The notes below the pieces were generated by a model. The model saw only the letters and a program-made list of their open reading frames with translations. It had not been told where the DNA came from and searched no databases. A program made the translations under genes and the position numbers. Of a stretch of DNA of 28,491 nt, positions 13,637 through 19,707 are shown in pieces. Source of the DNA: DASYUM01 sp036001225 (GTDB taxonomy: Bacteria > Methylomirabilota > Methylomirabilia > Rokubacteriales > DASRDR01); contig DASYUM010000018.1 in the NCBI GenBank assembly GCA_036001225.1, positions 1-28,491 on the forward strand. The letters are read 5' to 3'. Each line of letters starts with the position of its first letter. The stretch's first letter is position 1.

Positions 13637-15238
13637 CTACTCGAAGGCCCGGCGGCGCTCGTCCGCGCGCCGCTCGGCCGCCAGCCGCTCCAGCTCGACC
13701 GCCGAGTGGTCCACGAAGCGCATCGCCTCGGCGATGGCCCGGTGTCCCGCCTGCTCGGCGATGAGGCGGTGCATCGTCTGGCAGACCCGCCGGTAGGCCG
13801 GGTGGCCCTGGGGCGTCGTCCGCAGCTCTAGGAGGTGCATGGCCTCCCGCGCGTTCAGCTCCATGTAGAAGCGAACCCGGTACGCCATCGCCACCGCGTA
13901 GGGGGCGATCAGGGTGAACTCGGCGGCGACGAGGGCGTCGTGGAGACCGGCCGAGGCGTCCATCACCCGCCGCCAGTCCGCACCGCCACCGGCGGCCTCC
14001 ATCGCCTCCGGGACCGCGTAGCCCTGCCGGGCGGACAGCGGCTGCCACTCGAGGGTCAGCAGCCGGTGACGTTGGAGGTCGCGGAACGCCCCGTAGTCGG
14101 TCAGGACGTCGAAGCGGTAGCTGGTTCGCTCGAAGGCGCGTCCCGGCTTGTGGCGGCGATTCCCGCGCTCGCCCACGTAGGCGCCGAGGATGGCCGCCCG
14201 CTCGTCGACGGACATCCGCCGCGCCAGCGTCAGGAGCTGGTCGTCCGGTAGATCGGAGACGGCGTAGAGGGCAGCCGCGACGACCTTCACCTCGCCCTCC
14301 GGGTCGAAGTCGGTGAGGACGACCTCGGGCCGCGGCTCGGGCTCGATCCCGGCCAGGAGCTTCCCGGCCACCTCCCGGGTGGTGTCGCGGGTGTCGGCGA
14401 GGTAGCGCGACCACGCGCCCCCTCGCTCGGGGACGTCCACCCGGCGCAGGAAGGCCGGGATGACCTTGCGCAGCTCGGCCAGCATCAGGTCGGCGCAGGT
14501 CCGCGCCTCGGCCAGGGGATGCGCCCGCAAGCGGAGGAGGAGCGCCTCATAGGCCTGGCCGGTCCCATAGAGGCCGACGTTGGCCAGGGTCGCCGCCGGG
14601 AGGACCCCGCGCAGCGTGTCGAGGGCCTTCGCCCGGATCGTGCTGCGGTAGACGCCTTCGGGATCCGCCGGCTGCCGGGGATGGCGATGGCGGTAGAGCG
14701 CCTGGACCGGCTCGAGCCAGCGCCCGTAGATCTCGAAGGCCGAGTCGAGCGTTGCCACATATCGGTCGCGCAACTCGGGGACACCGCCAAGCTCCTCCGG
14801 CACGTGGTAGCGCCATCGCCCGCCCGGCCGATCGGTGTACGGGATGTAGCGGGTGGACTGCTCGAGGTAGGCCATCAGCCGCCCCCACTCGAGCTGCTTG
14901 GTGAGGATGTTGGACACGCCTTCGCAGGCGAGGTGGACACCGCCGAGCTGGGCGACCGAGTCGTCGCCATACTCGACGAAGACCCGCTCGTAGAGGCCCT
15001 CGGCCCGGGCCGTCCCCACCGCCGACGTCGGCGGGCCCCCGGCGGCTCCTTCCGCGAACTCATCGAGAAAGAGGCGGCGGAGCGATTTCGGCGACCGGGA
15101 GTAGCGGGCGAAGAGCGCGCCCTTCACGACCTCGGGGAGGTCGGTGAGCGCGAAGACGGGGCCGTCGAGGTTGGTGAAGTGGGGGACGAGCCGCGCCCGC
15201 TCGTCGGCGGTGAACGCCTCCGGGTCGGCCGGAATCAC
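13637..15238 (-). CDS. thyX: Double-length ThyX (flavin-dependent thymidylate synthase) family protein with two Thy1-like domains
   Basis: ThyX makes dTMP from dUMP using FAD and methylene-tetrahydrofolate; normal subunits have about 220-250 aa. This protein has 533 aa and two ThyX-like halves. In half 1 (about 20-240) the signature region is Q-L-E-W118-G-R120 followed by E126-Q-S128-T-R130-Y131 and YHVPEE: the ExSxRY part is kept, but the canonical RHR reads WGR. In half 2 (about 310-500) R390-H-R392 is kept but followed by PLSARQGY, and the N462-A-R464 motif is present (ELNAREAMHLLELR). Conserved residues are thus divided between the halves. I start it at GTG ending at 15238, because a TATGAT box lies 6 nt upstream, so that GTG would be at +1; an open frame continues upstream without family similarity. 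Whether it is an active synthase is not proven; no thyA is in the window. Confidence 0.8.
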   Translation of the reverse strand: MIPADPEAFTADERARLVPHFTNLDGPVFALTDLPEVVKGALFARYSRSPKSLRRLFLDEFAEGAAGGPPTSAVGTARAEGLYERVFVEYGDDSVAQLGGVHLACEGVSNILTKQLEWGRLMAYLEQSTRYIPYTDRPGGRWRYHVPEELGGVPELRDRYVATLDSAFEIYGRWLEPVQALYRHRHPRQPADPEGVYRSTIRAKALDTLRGVLPAATLANVGLYGTGQAYEALLLRLRAHPLAEARTCADLMLAELRKVIPAFLRRVDVPERGGAWSRYLADTRDTTREVAGKLLAGIEPEPRPEVVLTDFDPEGEVKVVAAALYAVSDLPDDQLLTLARRMSVDERAAILGAYVGERGNRRHKPGRAFERTSYRFDVLTDYGAFRDLQRHRLLTLEWQPLSARQGYAVPEAMEAAGGGADWRRVMDASAGLHDALVAAEFTLIAPYAVAMAYRVRFYMELNAREAMHLLELRTTPQGHPAYRRVCQTMHRLIAEQAGHRAIAEAMRFVDHSAVELERLAAERRADERRRAFE

Positions 15239-15244
15239 GGCCCC

Positions 15245-15250
15245 ATCATA
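15245..15250 (-). promoter_or_regulatory. -10 box of the ThyX gene predicting a leaderless mRNA
   Basis: The minus strand reads TATGAT here, followed by six bases (GGGGCC) and the GTG start codon of the ThyX gene. Transcription should begin on the G of GTG. A -35 box is weak: TGTTGC at 16-bp spacing is the best candidate. No Shine-Dalgarno sequence can exist in such a transcript. Confidence 0.5.
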
Positions 15251-15318
15251 AACGACAACGCACCAGGCAACACCGGCTCCCGGTGGCCTGACCTCGCCGG
15301 TGCGCCGAAGCGTTCCGA

Positions 15319-15380
15319 GCGCGGGCTTTGCCCGCGCAACCTCTCCCTGGGGGAGGTTCCGAAGGGGGGCGAAGCCCCCC
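15319..15380. repeat. Array of three consecutive GC hairpins
   Basis: Three stem-loops follow each other almost without spacing. The first is GCGCGGGC-TTT-GCCCGCGC (15319-15337). The second is AACCTC/GAGGTT (15338-15343/15353-15358) with an inner CCC/GGG. The third is GGGGGGC-GAA-GCCCCCC (15364-15380). They occupy the spacer between the end of the membrane operon (stop at 15442) and the ThyX promoter, both on the minus strand. They may terminate the upstream operon and insulate thyX, or be a REP-like repeat element. Confidence 0.7.
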
Positions 15381-15441
15381 TCCGAACGCGAACCGGGGCC
15401 GCCGACCGAATCGGCGACCCCGCCCGTGTGAAGCGTCCGAC

Positions 15442-16026
15442 TTAGCCTTCTGCGGTCCGCCCCTGACTCGGATAGTGTTGAGGGCCGGCCGGGCCGCCGG
15501 TATACACGCCGCCGGGCTCGGCCCGCTGGCTTCCGCTCTCCCGCCCCCGGCGCCCGGCGCCAGGCTGCCCGAAGTCGAGCAGCTCCCGGACCCACGAGGT
15601 GAGCGAGGGGACCAGCGCCGTCTCGACGGCGTCGCTCAGCTCATCGATGACCCGGTTGACGATGCCCTCCAGGCGGGAGCCCAACCGGGAAGCCGACTGG
15701 TTCACGGCCCGGCGGGCGCCGGCCATGACCTGGCTCGGCTCCTCGGCGGAGGCCGGCCGGCTGGGGGTCGGCGTCAGGGCCGATTCCCCGAAGGCCTCGA
15801 CCGGCCGGTACGCGCCGTAGCCGTAACGCTCGGCGCCCGATCGCTCCTCGCCGTTACCGCGGACGAGGGTCGTGATGCCGCGGCCGACCAGCATCCCCAG
15901 GGCGACCGCGACGGTCAGGCTGGCGCCCGGGTAGCGGTTGACGTAGTGACGCCAGTCCAGGGTGTCCCCGACCTTGTCCCGCAGCTCCTCGACGGTGTCC
16001 CGGATTGAGGCTCGCGTGGTTTCCAT
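15442..16026 (-). CDS. DUF3618-like single-pass membrane protein
   Basis: A 194-aa protein, third gene of a small membrane operon. It starts METTRASIRDTVEELRDKVG, an amphipathic helix of the DUF3618 type ('TR..I..TV..L'), followed by DWRHYVNRYPGASLTVAVAL and a short hydrophobic segment GMLVGRGITTLV at about 45-58. The rest is hydrophilic, with a second helical region (QSASRLGSRLEGIVNRVIDE) at about 105-150 and a disordered Gly/Arg-rich tail. The ATG ending at 16026 has GAGGGAG a few bases upstream and lies 23 nt after the previous stop codon. It would take the place of YqjK in a YqjD-YqjE-YqjK type arrangement. Function is unknown; a scaffold or envelope-stress role is inferred from context. 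Confidence 0.72.
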   Translation of the reverse strand: METTRASIRDTVEELRDKVGDTLDWRHYVNRYPGASLTVAVALGMLVGRGITTLVRGNGEERSGAERYGYGAYRPVEAFGESALTPTPSRPASAEEPSQVMAGARRAVNQSASRLGSRLEGIVNRVIDELSDAVETALVPSLTSWVRELLDFGQPGAGRRGRESGSQRAEPGGVYTGGPAGPQHYPSQGRTAEG

Positions 16027-16049
16027 CGTCTCCCTCAGGCGTACTTTGT

Positions 16050-16484
16050 CTACAACTCGTGCTTGATCCACCGCACATCCCTCCTGAGCTCCTCGACCGT
16101 CGCTTCCGGCACCAAGCGCTGGCGGCTCAGGCGGTCGCGCATCACGGCCAGGAGGATGCCGCCCCCGACCACCAGGCTGCCGCCGACGATGGCGAAGCCA
16201 CCGGGCAGGGAGCCGACCAGTTCGCCGATCCAGAAGGCGAGGGCCAGGATCAGCAGGACGCTTCCCAGGACGGCCACCACCCCGCCGACAGCCAGGAGCG
16301 CCGTCCGCCGCGCAATCGCGGCCAGCTCCTCGTTCAGCTCGAGCTTGAGGAGCGCGAACTTCTGGTCGAGCAGGCGGAACGTCTCGCTGAGGAGCCGGTT
16401 GATGAGGCTCGCGAAGCCGGCGGCGCCGTTGGTTCCTTCGCCGCCAGCCTCGGCTCGGACCCGCCGCTCGTGGACGGCTTCCAT
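16050..16484 (-). CDS. Phage holin 3_6 / YqjE-like membrane protein
   Basis: A 144-aa protein with an N-terminal amphipathic helix (FASLINRLLSETFRLLDQKF then LLKLELNEELAAIARR, about 24-60), two adjacent transmembrane helices at about 61-88 and 93-113, and a charged C-terminal helix ending WIKHEL. This is the pattern of the 'Actinobacterial Holin-X' / YqjE family (Pfam Phage_holin_3_6); in spite of the name, chromosomal members are not lysis proteins. It is preceded by a YqjD-like gene (6 nt upstream) and followed by a DUF3618-like gene. In E. coli, yqjD and yqjE are likewise adjacent, with YqjD tying ribosomes to the membrane in stationary phase. A stress or stationary-phase role here is inference. 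Confidence 0.82.
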   Translation of the reverse strand: MEAVHERRVRAEAGGEGTNGAAGFASLINRLLSETFRLLDQKFALLKLELNEELAAIARRTALLAVGGVVAVLGSVLLILALAFWIGELVGSLPGGFAIVGGSLVVGGGILLAVMRDRLSRQRLVPEATVEELRRDVRWIKHEL

Positions 16485-16490
16485 GCCCGC

Positions 16491-16844
16491 TTACCGACGG
16501 CCGAGCGCGGTCAGCCAGCCGATGACCAGGCCGACGCCGGCCGCGATGCACAGCGCGGTCACCGGCTCCCGGCGCGTGTACGCGATGGCATCCTCTTTCA
16601 TCCGGTCGAAGCCGGCCTCGCGGTACTCGGCGACCTTGTCCCGCGTCTGCTGGACGGCATCCTGGACGTACTCGGCGGCCTGCTCGGCCTGGGCCCGCGC
16701 CGTGTTGATGAACCCCTTGGCCCGGGCAGCAGCGATGTCGGTGACCCGCCCCGCCTCTTCGCTGACCAGGCGGATCGGGTCCTCACCGGGCGCACCCGGC
16801 TCGAAGATCGGCTCCCGCGTCCGCGACTCCCTGTTCGCGTCCAT
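16491..16844 (-). CDS. YqjD/ElaB-like (DUF883-type) tail-anchored protein
   Basis: A 117-aa protein made of a hydrophilic N-terminus, a long helix with coiled-coil character (AARAKGFINTARAQAEQAAE to VQQTRDKVAEYREAGFDRMK) and a C-terminal membrane anchor ALCIAAGVGLVIGWLTAL followed by GRR. The sequence 'RREPVTALCIAAGVGLVIGW' is close to the 'P..a.~.A~~vGf~~G~l' tail of YqjD/ElaB proteins, which bind ribosomes at the inner membrane in E. coli. The ATG ending at 16844 has AAGGAGG at 6 nt. It is the first gene of the three-gene unit, 6 nt before the holin-like gene. The family assignment is good; ribosome binding is not shown. Confidence 0.82.
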   Translation of the reverse strand: MDANRESRTREPIFEPGAPGEDPIRLVSEEAGRVTDIAAARAKGFINTARAQAEQAAEYVQDAVQQTRDKVAEYREAGFDRMKEDAIAYTRREPVTALCIAAGVGLVIGWLTALGRR

Positions 16845-16913
16845 GACGGCCTCCTTTCGCTCGGCACACGTCGACGCTCGCACGACGACGCGCCGTGTCA
16901 AGGACCTGACTTC

Positions 16914-16942
16914 ACTCTAGGGGACGCGCTCGGCCACCGCAA
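16914..16942 (-). promoter_or_regulatory. Candidate promoter of the YqjD/YqjE-like operon
   Basis: On the minus strand TTGCGG (16942-16937) and TAGAGT (16919-16914) are 17 bp apart. The same TAGAGT box is used by the BamE-like gene at 22328. A transcript would begin near 16907, giving a leader of about 63 nt. A second -10-like TATGAT (16950-16945) lies upstream but lacks a recognisable -35, and a TTGACA (16901-16896) lies downstream without a good -10. Confidence 0.4.
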
Positions 16943-17003
16943 AAATCATACCGGTCGCGTGATCGGGCGGACTCGCGCCGGGCGAAGTCTCCGGCGACGC
17001 GAA

Positions 17004-17324
17004 TCAGGACAGGACGGCGCGCAGCGTGGCGACCAGGACGACTCCCGCCGCGACCGAGAGGAGGAGGTTGCCGGTCCGGCGGGCCAGCCAGACGACCAGA
17101 ACGGCGGCCGGAACCTGGCCGTCGGCCAGTCCCCCGAAGCGGCCGTCGGGGAGGAGCACCAGGGGGACGGCCAAGGCGGTCAACAGCGCGATGGGCAGCG
17201 CCGCGAAGTACCGCTCGAGCCAGCCCGGCAGTCGGCGGTCGGCCAGGGCGAGGAGGAGCGGCGCCCGGGTGAGGTAGGTGACGACGCCCATCGCCGCGAA
17301 CAGCCCGAGCAGCCCCGGTCTCAT
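17004..17324 (-). CDS. azlD: AzlD family branched-chain amino acid export subunit
   Basis: A 106-aa, very hydrophobic protein with about four membrane helices. It begins MRPGLLGLFAAMGVVTYLTR and ends in a helix with GNLLLSVAAGVVLVATL, the typical form of AzlD. The motif TYLTRAPLLLAL and the 'YFAALPIALLTALAVPLVL' helix are characteristic. AzlD is the small partner of AzlC in exporters of branched-chain or related amino acids. Its ATG overlaps the stop codon of azlC by ATGA (17321-17324), showing translational coupling and 1:1 synthesis. The real substrate cannot be read from sequence. Confidence 0.88.
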   Translation of the reverse strand: MRPGLLGLFAAMGVVTYLTRAPLLLALADRRLPGWLERYFAALPIALLTALAVPLVLLPDGRFGGLADGQVPAAVLVVWLARRTGNLLLSVAAGVVLVATLRAVLS

Positions 17325-18058
17325 CCCGGCTCCGGGGTCTCCGGCGCCCGGGCTGCCGGGGCGAGCCATGCCCCGAGGGCGGCGGCGCTCAGGCCGGCGG
17401 CGGCGATGTGCCAGGTCCCCCCGACCTGCCAGGCGATGGCCACGGCGACCGTCACCGCAGCCACGGCGACGGCCCACTGCCAGGCGGCGCGGATGGCCTG
17501 GGCCAGAATGGCCAGGAACACGGCGGGAAAGACGAAATCGAGGCCGAAGCGCTTCGGATCGGGGATGCGCGCCCCGAGGAGGGCGCCGGCCACCGCCCCC
17601 GCGTAGAAGGCGAGGTAGATGACGCTGGCGCAGCCGACGAAGTAGGCGGCGCGGGCCGGCCGGCGGGCGAAGCGGGCCTGGGTCAGGGCATAGGCTTCGT
17701 CGGAGAGGAGGTGGGCGAGCCCGGCCAGCCGCAGGCGGGACAGGTGCCGGAAGGCCGGCGCCAGGCTGGCCGCCATGAGGTAATGGCGGAGGTTGACGAG
17801 GTAGGTGGTCACGACGATGACGGCCGGGGGGGCGCCACTCGCCAGCATGGGCAGCGCGACGAACTGGGCGGTCCCGGCCGAGACGAGGAGGCACATGGCG
17901 ACGACCTCGCCGAGGGACAGCCCGGTCTGGCGGGCCAGCCCGCCCCACACGGCGCCGTAGGCGACGATGCTGGGGACGACGGTGGTGAGGGCGTCGCGCA
18001 CGCCGGCTCCCAGCTCGGCGGCGAGCGGGGATTGCGGGATCGCCCTTTCCTCAGCCAT
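17321..18058 (-). CDS. azlC: AzlC family branched-chain amino acid exporter
   Basis: A 245-aa multi-pass inner membrane protein. The core signature is GVRDALTTVVPSIVAYGAVW near the N-terminus, followed by the helix with SAGTAQFVALPML and then TTYLVNLRHYLMAASLAP, all diagnostic of AzlC. Later helices include AAYFVGCASVIYLAFYAGAV and DFVFPAVFLAILAQAI. I place the start at the ATG ending at 18058, which gives a normal AzlC N-terminus, although no good Shine-Dalgarno precedes it; an in-frame ATG ending at 18115 would add 19 Arg/Gly-rich residues encoded by a hairpin. It overlaps azlD by 4 nt. A cupin gene lies upstream on the same strand. Confidence 0.87.
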   Translation of the reverse strand: MAEERAIPQSPLAAELGAGVRDALTTVVPSIVAYGAVWGGLARQTGLSLGEVVAMCLLVSAGTAQFVALPMLASGAPPAVIVVTTYLVNLRHYLMAASLAPAFRHLSRLRLAGLAHLLSDEAYALTQARFARRPARAAYFVGCASVIYLAFYAGAVAGALLGARIPDPKRFGLDFVFPAVFLAILAQAIRAAWQWAVAVAAVTVAVAIAWQVGGTWHIAAAGLSAAALGAWLAPAARAPETPEPG

Positions 18059-18064
18059 GAAGAC

Positions 18065-18111
18065 GACGAGGCCCCGAGGGTCTCGCTGACCCCGGGGCCC
18101 TCCGGCTCGTC
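18065..18111 (-). promoter_or_regulatory. Strong stem-loop in the azlC leader / end of the cupin gene
   Basis: GGCCCCG (18070-18076) plus GGGTC (18078-18082) pair with GACCC (18088-18092) and CGGGGCC (18093-18099): 12 base pairs with one bulged A and a TCGCT loop. An outer GACGA/TCGTC pair (18065-18069/18107-18111) may enclose it. It fills most of the 67-bp gap between the cupin stop and azlC. It could terminate the cupin transcript or control azlCD read-through or translation; no T-tract and no obvious leader peptide rich in branched-chain codons is seen. Confidence 0.5.
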
Positions 18112-18125
18112 GCATACCTTCCCGC

Positions 18126-18497
18126 CTATGGCTTGCGCATGTAGGCCGGGGTACCCCCGGTCAGAAAGTCCTCTCGCGGCGGCGCGAAGATGTCAATCAC
18201 TTCCGTGTCTTCTGGGAACCACGCCTCGTGCTCCACTCCGCTCGGGATCACCCCCATGTGGCCGGGGACGCACGTCCGCCTTTCGTCGCCGAGCCGAAAC
18301 TCCATCTTCCCGGAGAGCACCCAGAAGATCTGCTCATGCGGATGCTTATGGGCCGTGGCGTGGGCCCCGGCCTTCAGCTTCCAGAGAACGATCATCTCCT
18401 TCTCACCGGTGACGATCTTTCGGCTAATCAGCGGCGTGAGCTTCTCCTCGGGAAGCTTGTCGAGCTGAAAGTACCCCTTCATGGCGGCGAGGGACAT
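18126..18497 (-). CDS. Small single-domain cupin protein
   Basis: A 123-aa protein with one cupin barrel. Motif 1 reads HKHPHEQIFWVLSGKMEFRLG, with His, His and Glu in place to bind a metal; motif 2 reads PGHMGVIPSGVEHEAWF, with the final metal histidine. Such proteins include oxidoreductases, isomerases and pure sensors, so the reaction is unknown. The ATG ending at 18497 has AAGGAGG 8 nt upstream; the internal Met6 is a weaker choice. It is transcribed divergently from the secreted cyclase gene from closely placed promoters, and azlCD lie downstream. Confidence 0.87.
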   Translation of the reverse strand: MSLAAMKGYFQLDKLPEEKLTPLISRKIVTGEKEMIVLWKLKAGAHATAHKHPHEQIFWVLSGKMEFRLGDERRTCVPGHMGVIPSGVEHEAWFPEDTEVIDIFAPPREDFLTGGTPAYMRKP

Positions 18498-18533
18498 CGC
18501 GCAGACCTCCTTGCGGTGAGAATAGTGGACTCA

Positions 18534-18562
18534 ACCCTAATCAGGCGGTCGCGGCGTGTCAA
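18534..18562 (-). promoter_or_regulatory. Promoter of the cupin gene (divergent pair)
   Basis: The minus strand carries a perfect TTGACA (18562-18557) and, 17 bp on, TAGGGT (18539-18534). A transcript would start near 18527, 30 nt before the cupin ATG. Together with the plus-strand promoter it forms a back-to-back pair in which TGTCAAG and CTTGACA make an inverted repeat. Confidence 0.5.
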
Positions 18563-18582
18563 GCGCAGCACCCGGTTTCCCC

Positions 18583-18610
18583 TTGACAGGCGTGGCCCCG
18601 GCGCTAGCAT
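18583..18610 (+). promoter_or_regulatory. Promoter of the secreted cyclase gene
   Basis: A perfect TTGACA (18583-18588), 16 bp spacer and TAGCAT (18605-18610). The predicted start is near 18617, giving a leader of about 55 nt that includes the AAAGGAGG ribosome site before GTG 18672. The -35 box is 20 bp from the divergent -35 box of the cupin gene, so one regulator could control both. Confidence 0.6.
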
Positions 18611-18671
18611 GTTGGCGCCGCGTATGGGTCCCCCGTCTGCGCTGTTCCCGTCGTCCGAAAGGAGGCGTTCC

Positions 18672-19688
18672 GTGAGGCATCAGTGGGCGTCCGCCGCCGC
18701 TCTCATCGTCTTGCTCCTCGGCTCCGCTTCGGTCGCCCTCGCCCAGAGCGATTGCAAGACCATCGTGCCGCCCTCGCCCTGGGGCCCCAACGACCAGACC
18801 GGCGCGACCAACCGGGTCACCGCGGCCGTTACCAAGGCCGCAGCCGCCGAAATCCAGGAGGGAACGGTCATCCCGATGTCTCACGTCCTGGTGGACGGCA
18901 TTCCGCTCTTCGGCAGCCGGTTCACCAAGACCATCCTGACCGCGACGACACTCGCCCCGGGGGGCGCACTCGGTGAGAACCAGCTCACCTACATGGAGGA
19001 CACCTGGCTCAGCCAGAGCCACGTCGGCACGCATCTCGACGGCATGGGGCACATCGGGCGAAAGGACTGTTACTTCAATCAGACTCCGATGGGCAAGTAC
19101 ATCAACCAGAACTACATGACCCGCCTCGGGCTCGAGCACCTGAAGAGCTTCGCGACGCGCGGCGTGCTGATCGACGCGGTGAAGGTCTTCCAGCAGGCCG
19201 GCAAGCTGAAGAGCAACCCGGCGTGCCGGAAGCCGTGTCTGGACAAGGGCACTGTCATCACCGCCGCCGATCTCCAGGCCGGCCTCCGGATGTACAACGT
19301 GACCCTGCGGGAGGCCGACATCGTCATCGTCCACACCGGCTGGGGCGACCTCTTCATGCAGTACCCCAAGCAGAACGCGCTGTTCAATGAAGGCGAGCCG
19401 GGGATCGGCAAGGACGCGGCGAAGTGGCTCATCGAGCAGAAGATCGTCGCGGTCGGCGCCGACCAGTGGGCGGTCGAGGTGGTGCCGATGGAGGATCCCA
19501 AGGAGGCCTTCATCGTCCACAACATGCTCATCACCGACAACGGCATCCACATCATCGAGAACGTGCGGACCGACCTCATGGCCGAGGAGGCGGAGCGGAC
19601 CCGCCGGGCCACGTTCTTCTTCAGCATGACGGTGCCAAAAGCGGTCGGCCTCACCGGGAACTTCGTTGCCATCGAGGGGATCCGGTAA
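18672..19688 (+). CDS. Secreted cyclase family (KynB-like) hydrolase
   Basis: A 338-aa protein with a clear Sec signal peptide (ALIVLLLGSASVALAQ, cleavage near residue 25). The mature domain belongs to the putative cyclase/kynurenine formamidase family: metal motif H117-VGT-H121-L-D123-GMG-H127, preceded by ENQLTYMEDTWLSQS and followed by the late segment VVPMEDPKEAFIVHNMLITD. Known members hydrolyse N-formylkynurenine, isatin or related cyclic amides with Zn or Mn; export from the cytoplasm is less common in the characterised ones, so the substrate is probably environmental. Two pairs of cysteines (SDCKT, KDCYF, PACRKPC) may form disulfides. GTG 18672 is preceded by AAAGGAGG at 6 nt. A perfect 14-bp hairpin lies 21 nt after the stop codon. 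Confidence 0.88.
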   Translation: MRHQWASAAALIVLLLGSASVALAQSDCKTIVPPSPWGPNDQTGATNRVTAAVTKAAAAEIQEGTVIPMSHVLVDGIPLFGSRFTKTILTATTLAPGGALGENQLTYMEDTWLSQSHVGTHLDGMGHIGRKDCYFNQTPMGKYINQNYMTRLGLEHLKSFATRGVLIDAVKVFQQAGKLKSNPACRKPCLDKGTVITAADLQAGLRMYNVTLREADIVIVHTGWGDLFMQYPKQNALFNEGEPGIGKDAAKWLIEQKIVAVGADQWAVEVVPMEDPKEAFIVHNMLITDNGIHIIENVRTDLMAEEAERTRRATFFFSMTVPKAVGLTGNFVAIEGIR

Positions 19689-19707
19689 GCCATCGACTCC
19701 ATCCGGA

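Noticed and set aside
15239..15595. Upstream extension of the ThyX frame
   Set aside because: It would translate the three-hairpin array and the promoter; no ThyX similarity is seen before VIPADPEAF.
16896..16901. TTGACA on the minus strand before the YqjD-like gene
   Set aside because: No acceptable -10 box at 16-18 bp; the TTGCGG/TAGAGT pair upstream is a better promoter candidate.
16005..17606. A 533-codon plus-strand open frame
   Set aside because: It runs opposite four well-supported minus-strand genes (the two holin/YqjD-like genes, azlD and part of azlC) and consists of Gln/Arg/Gly-rich sequence.
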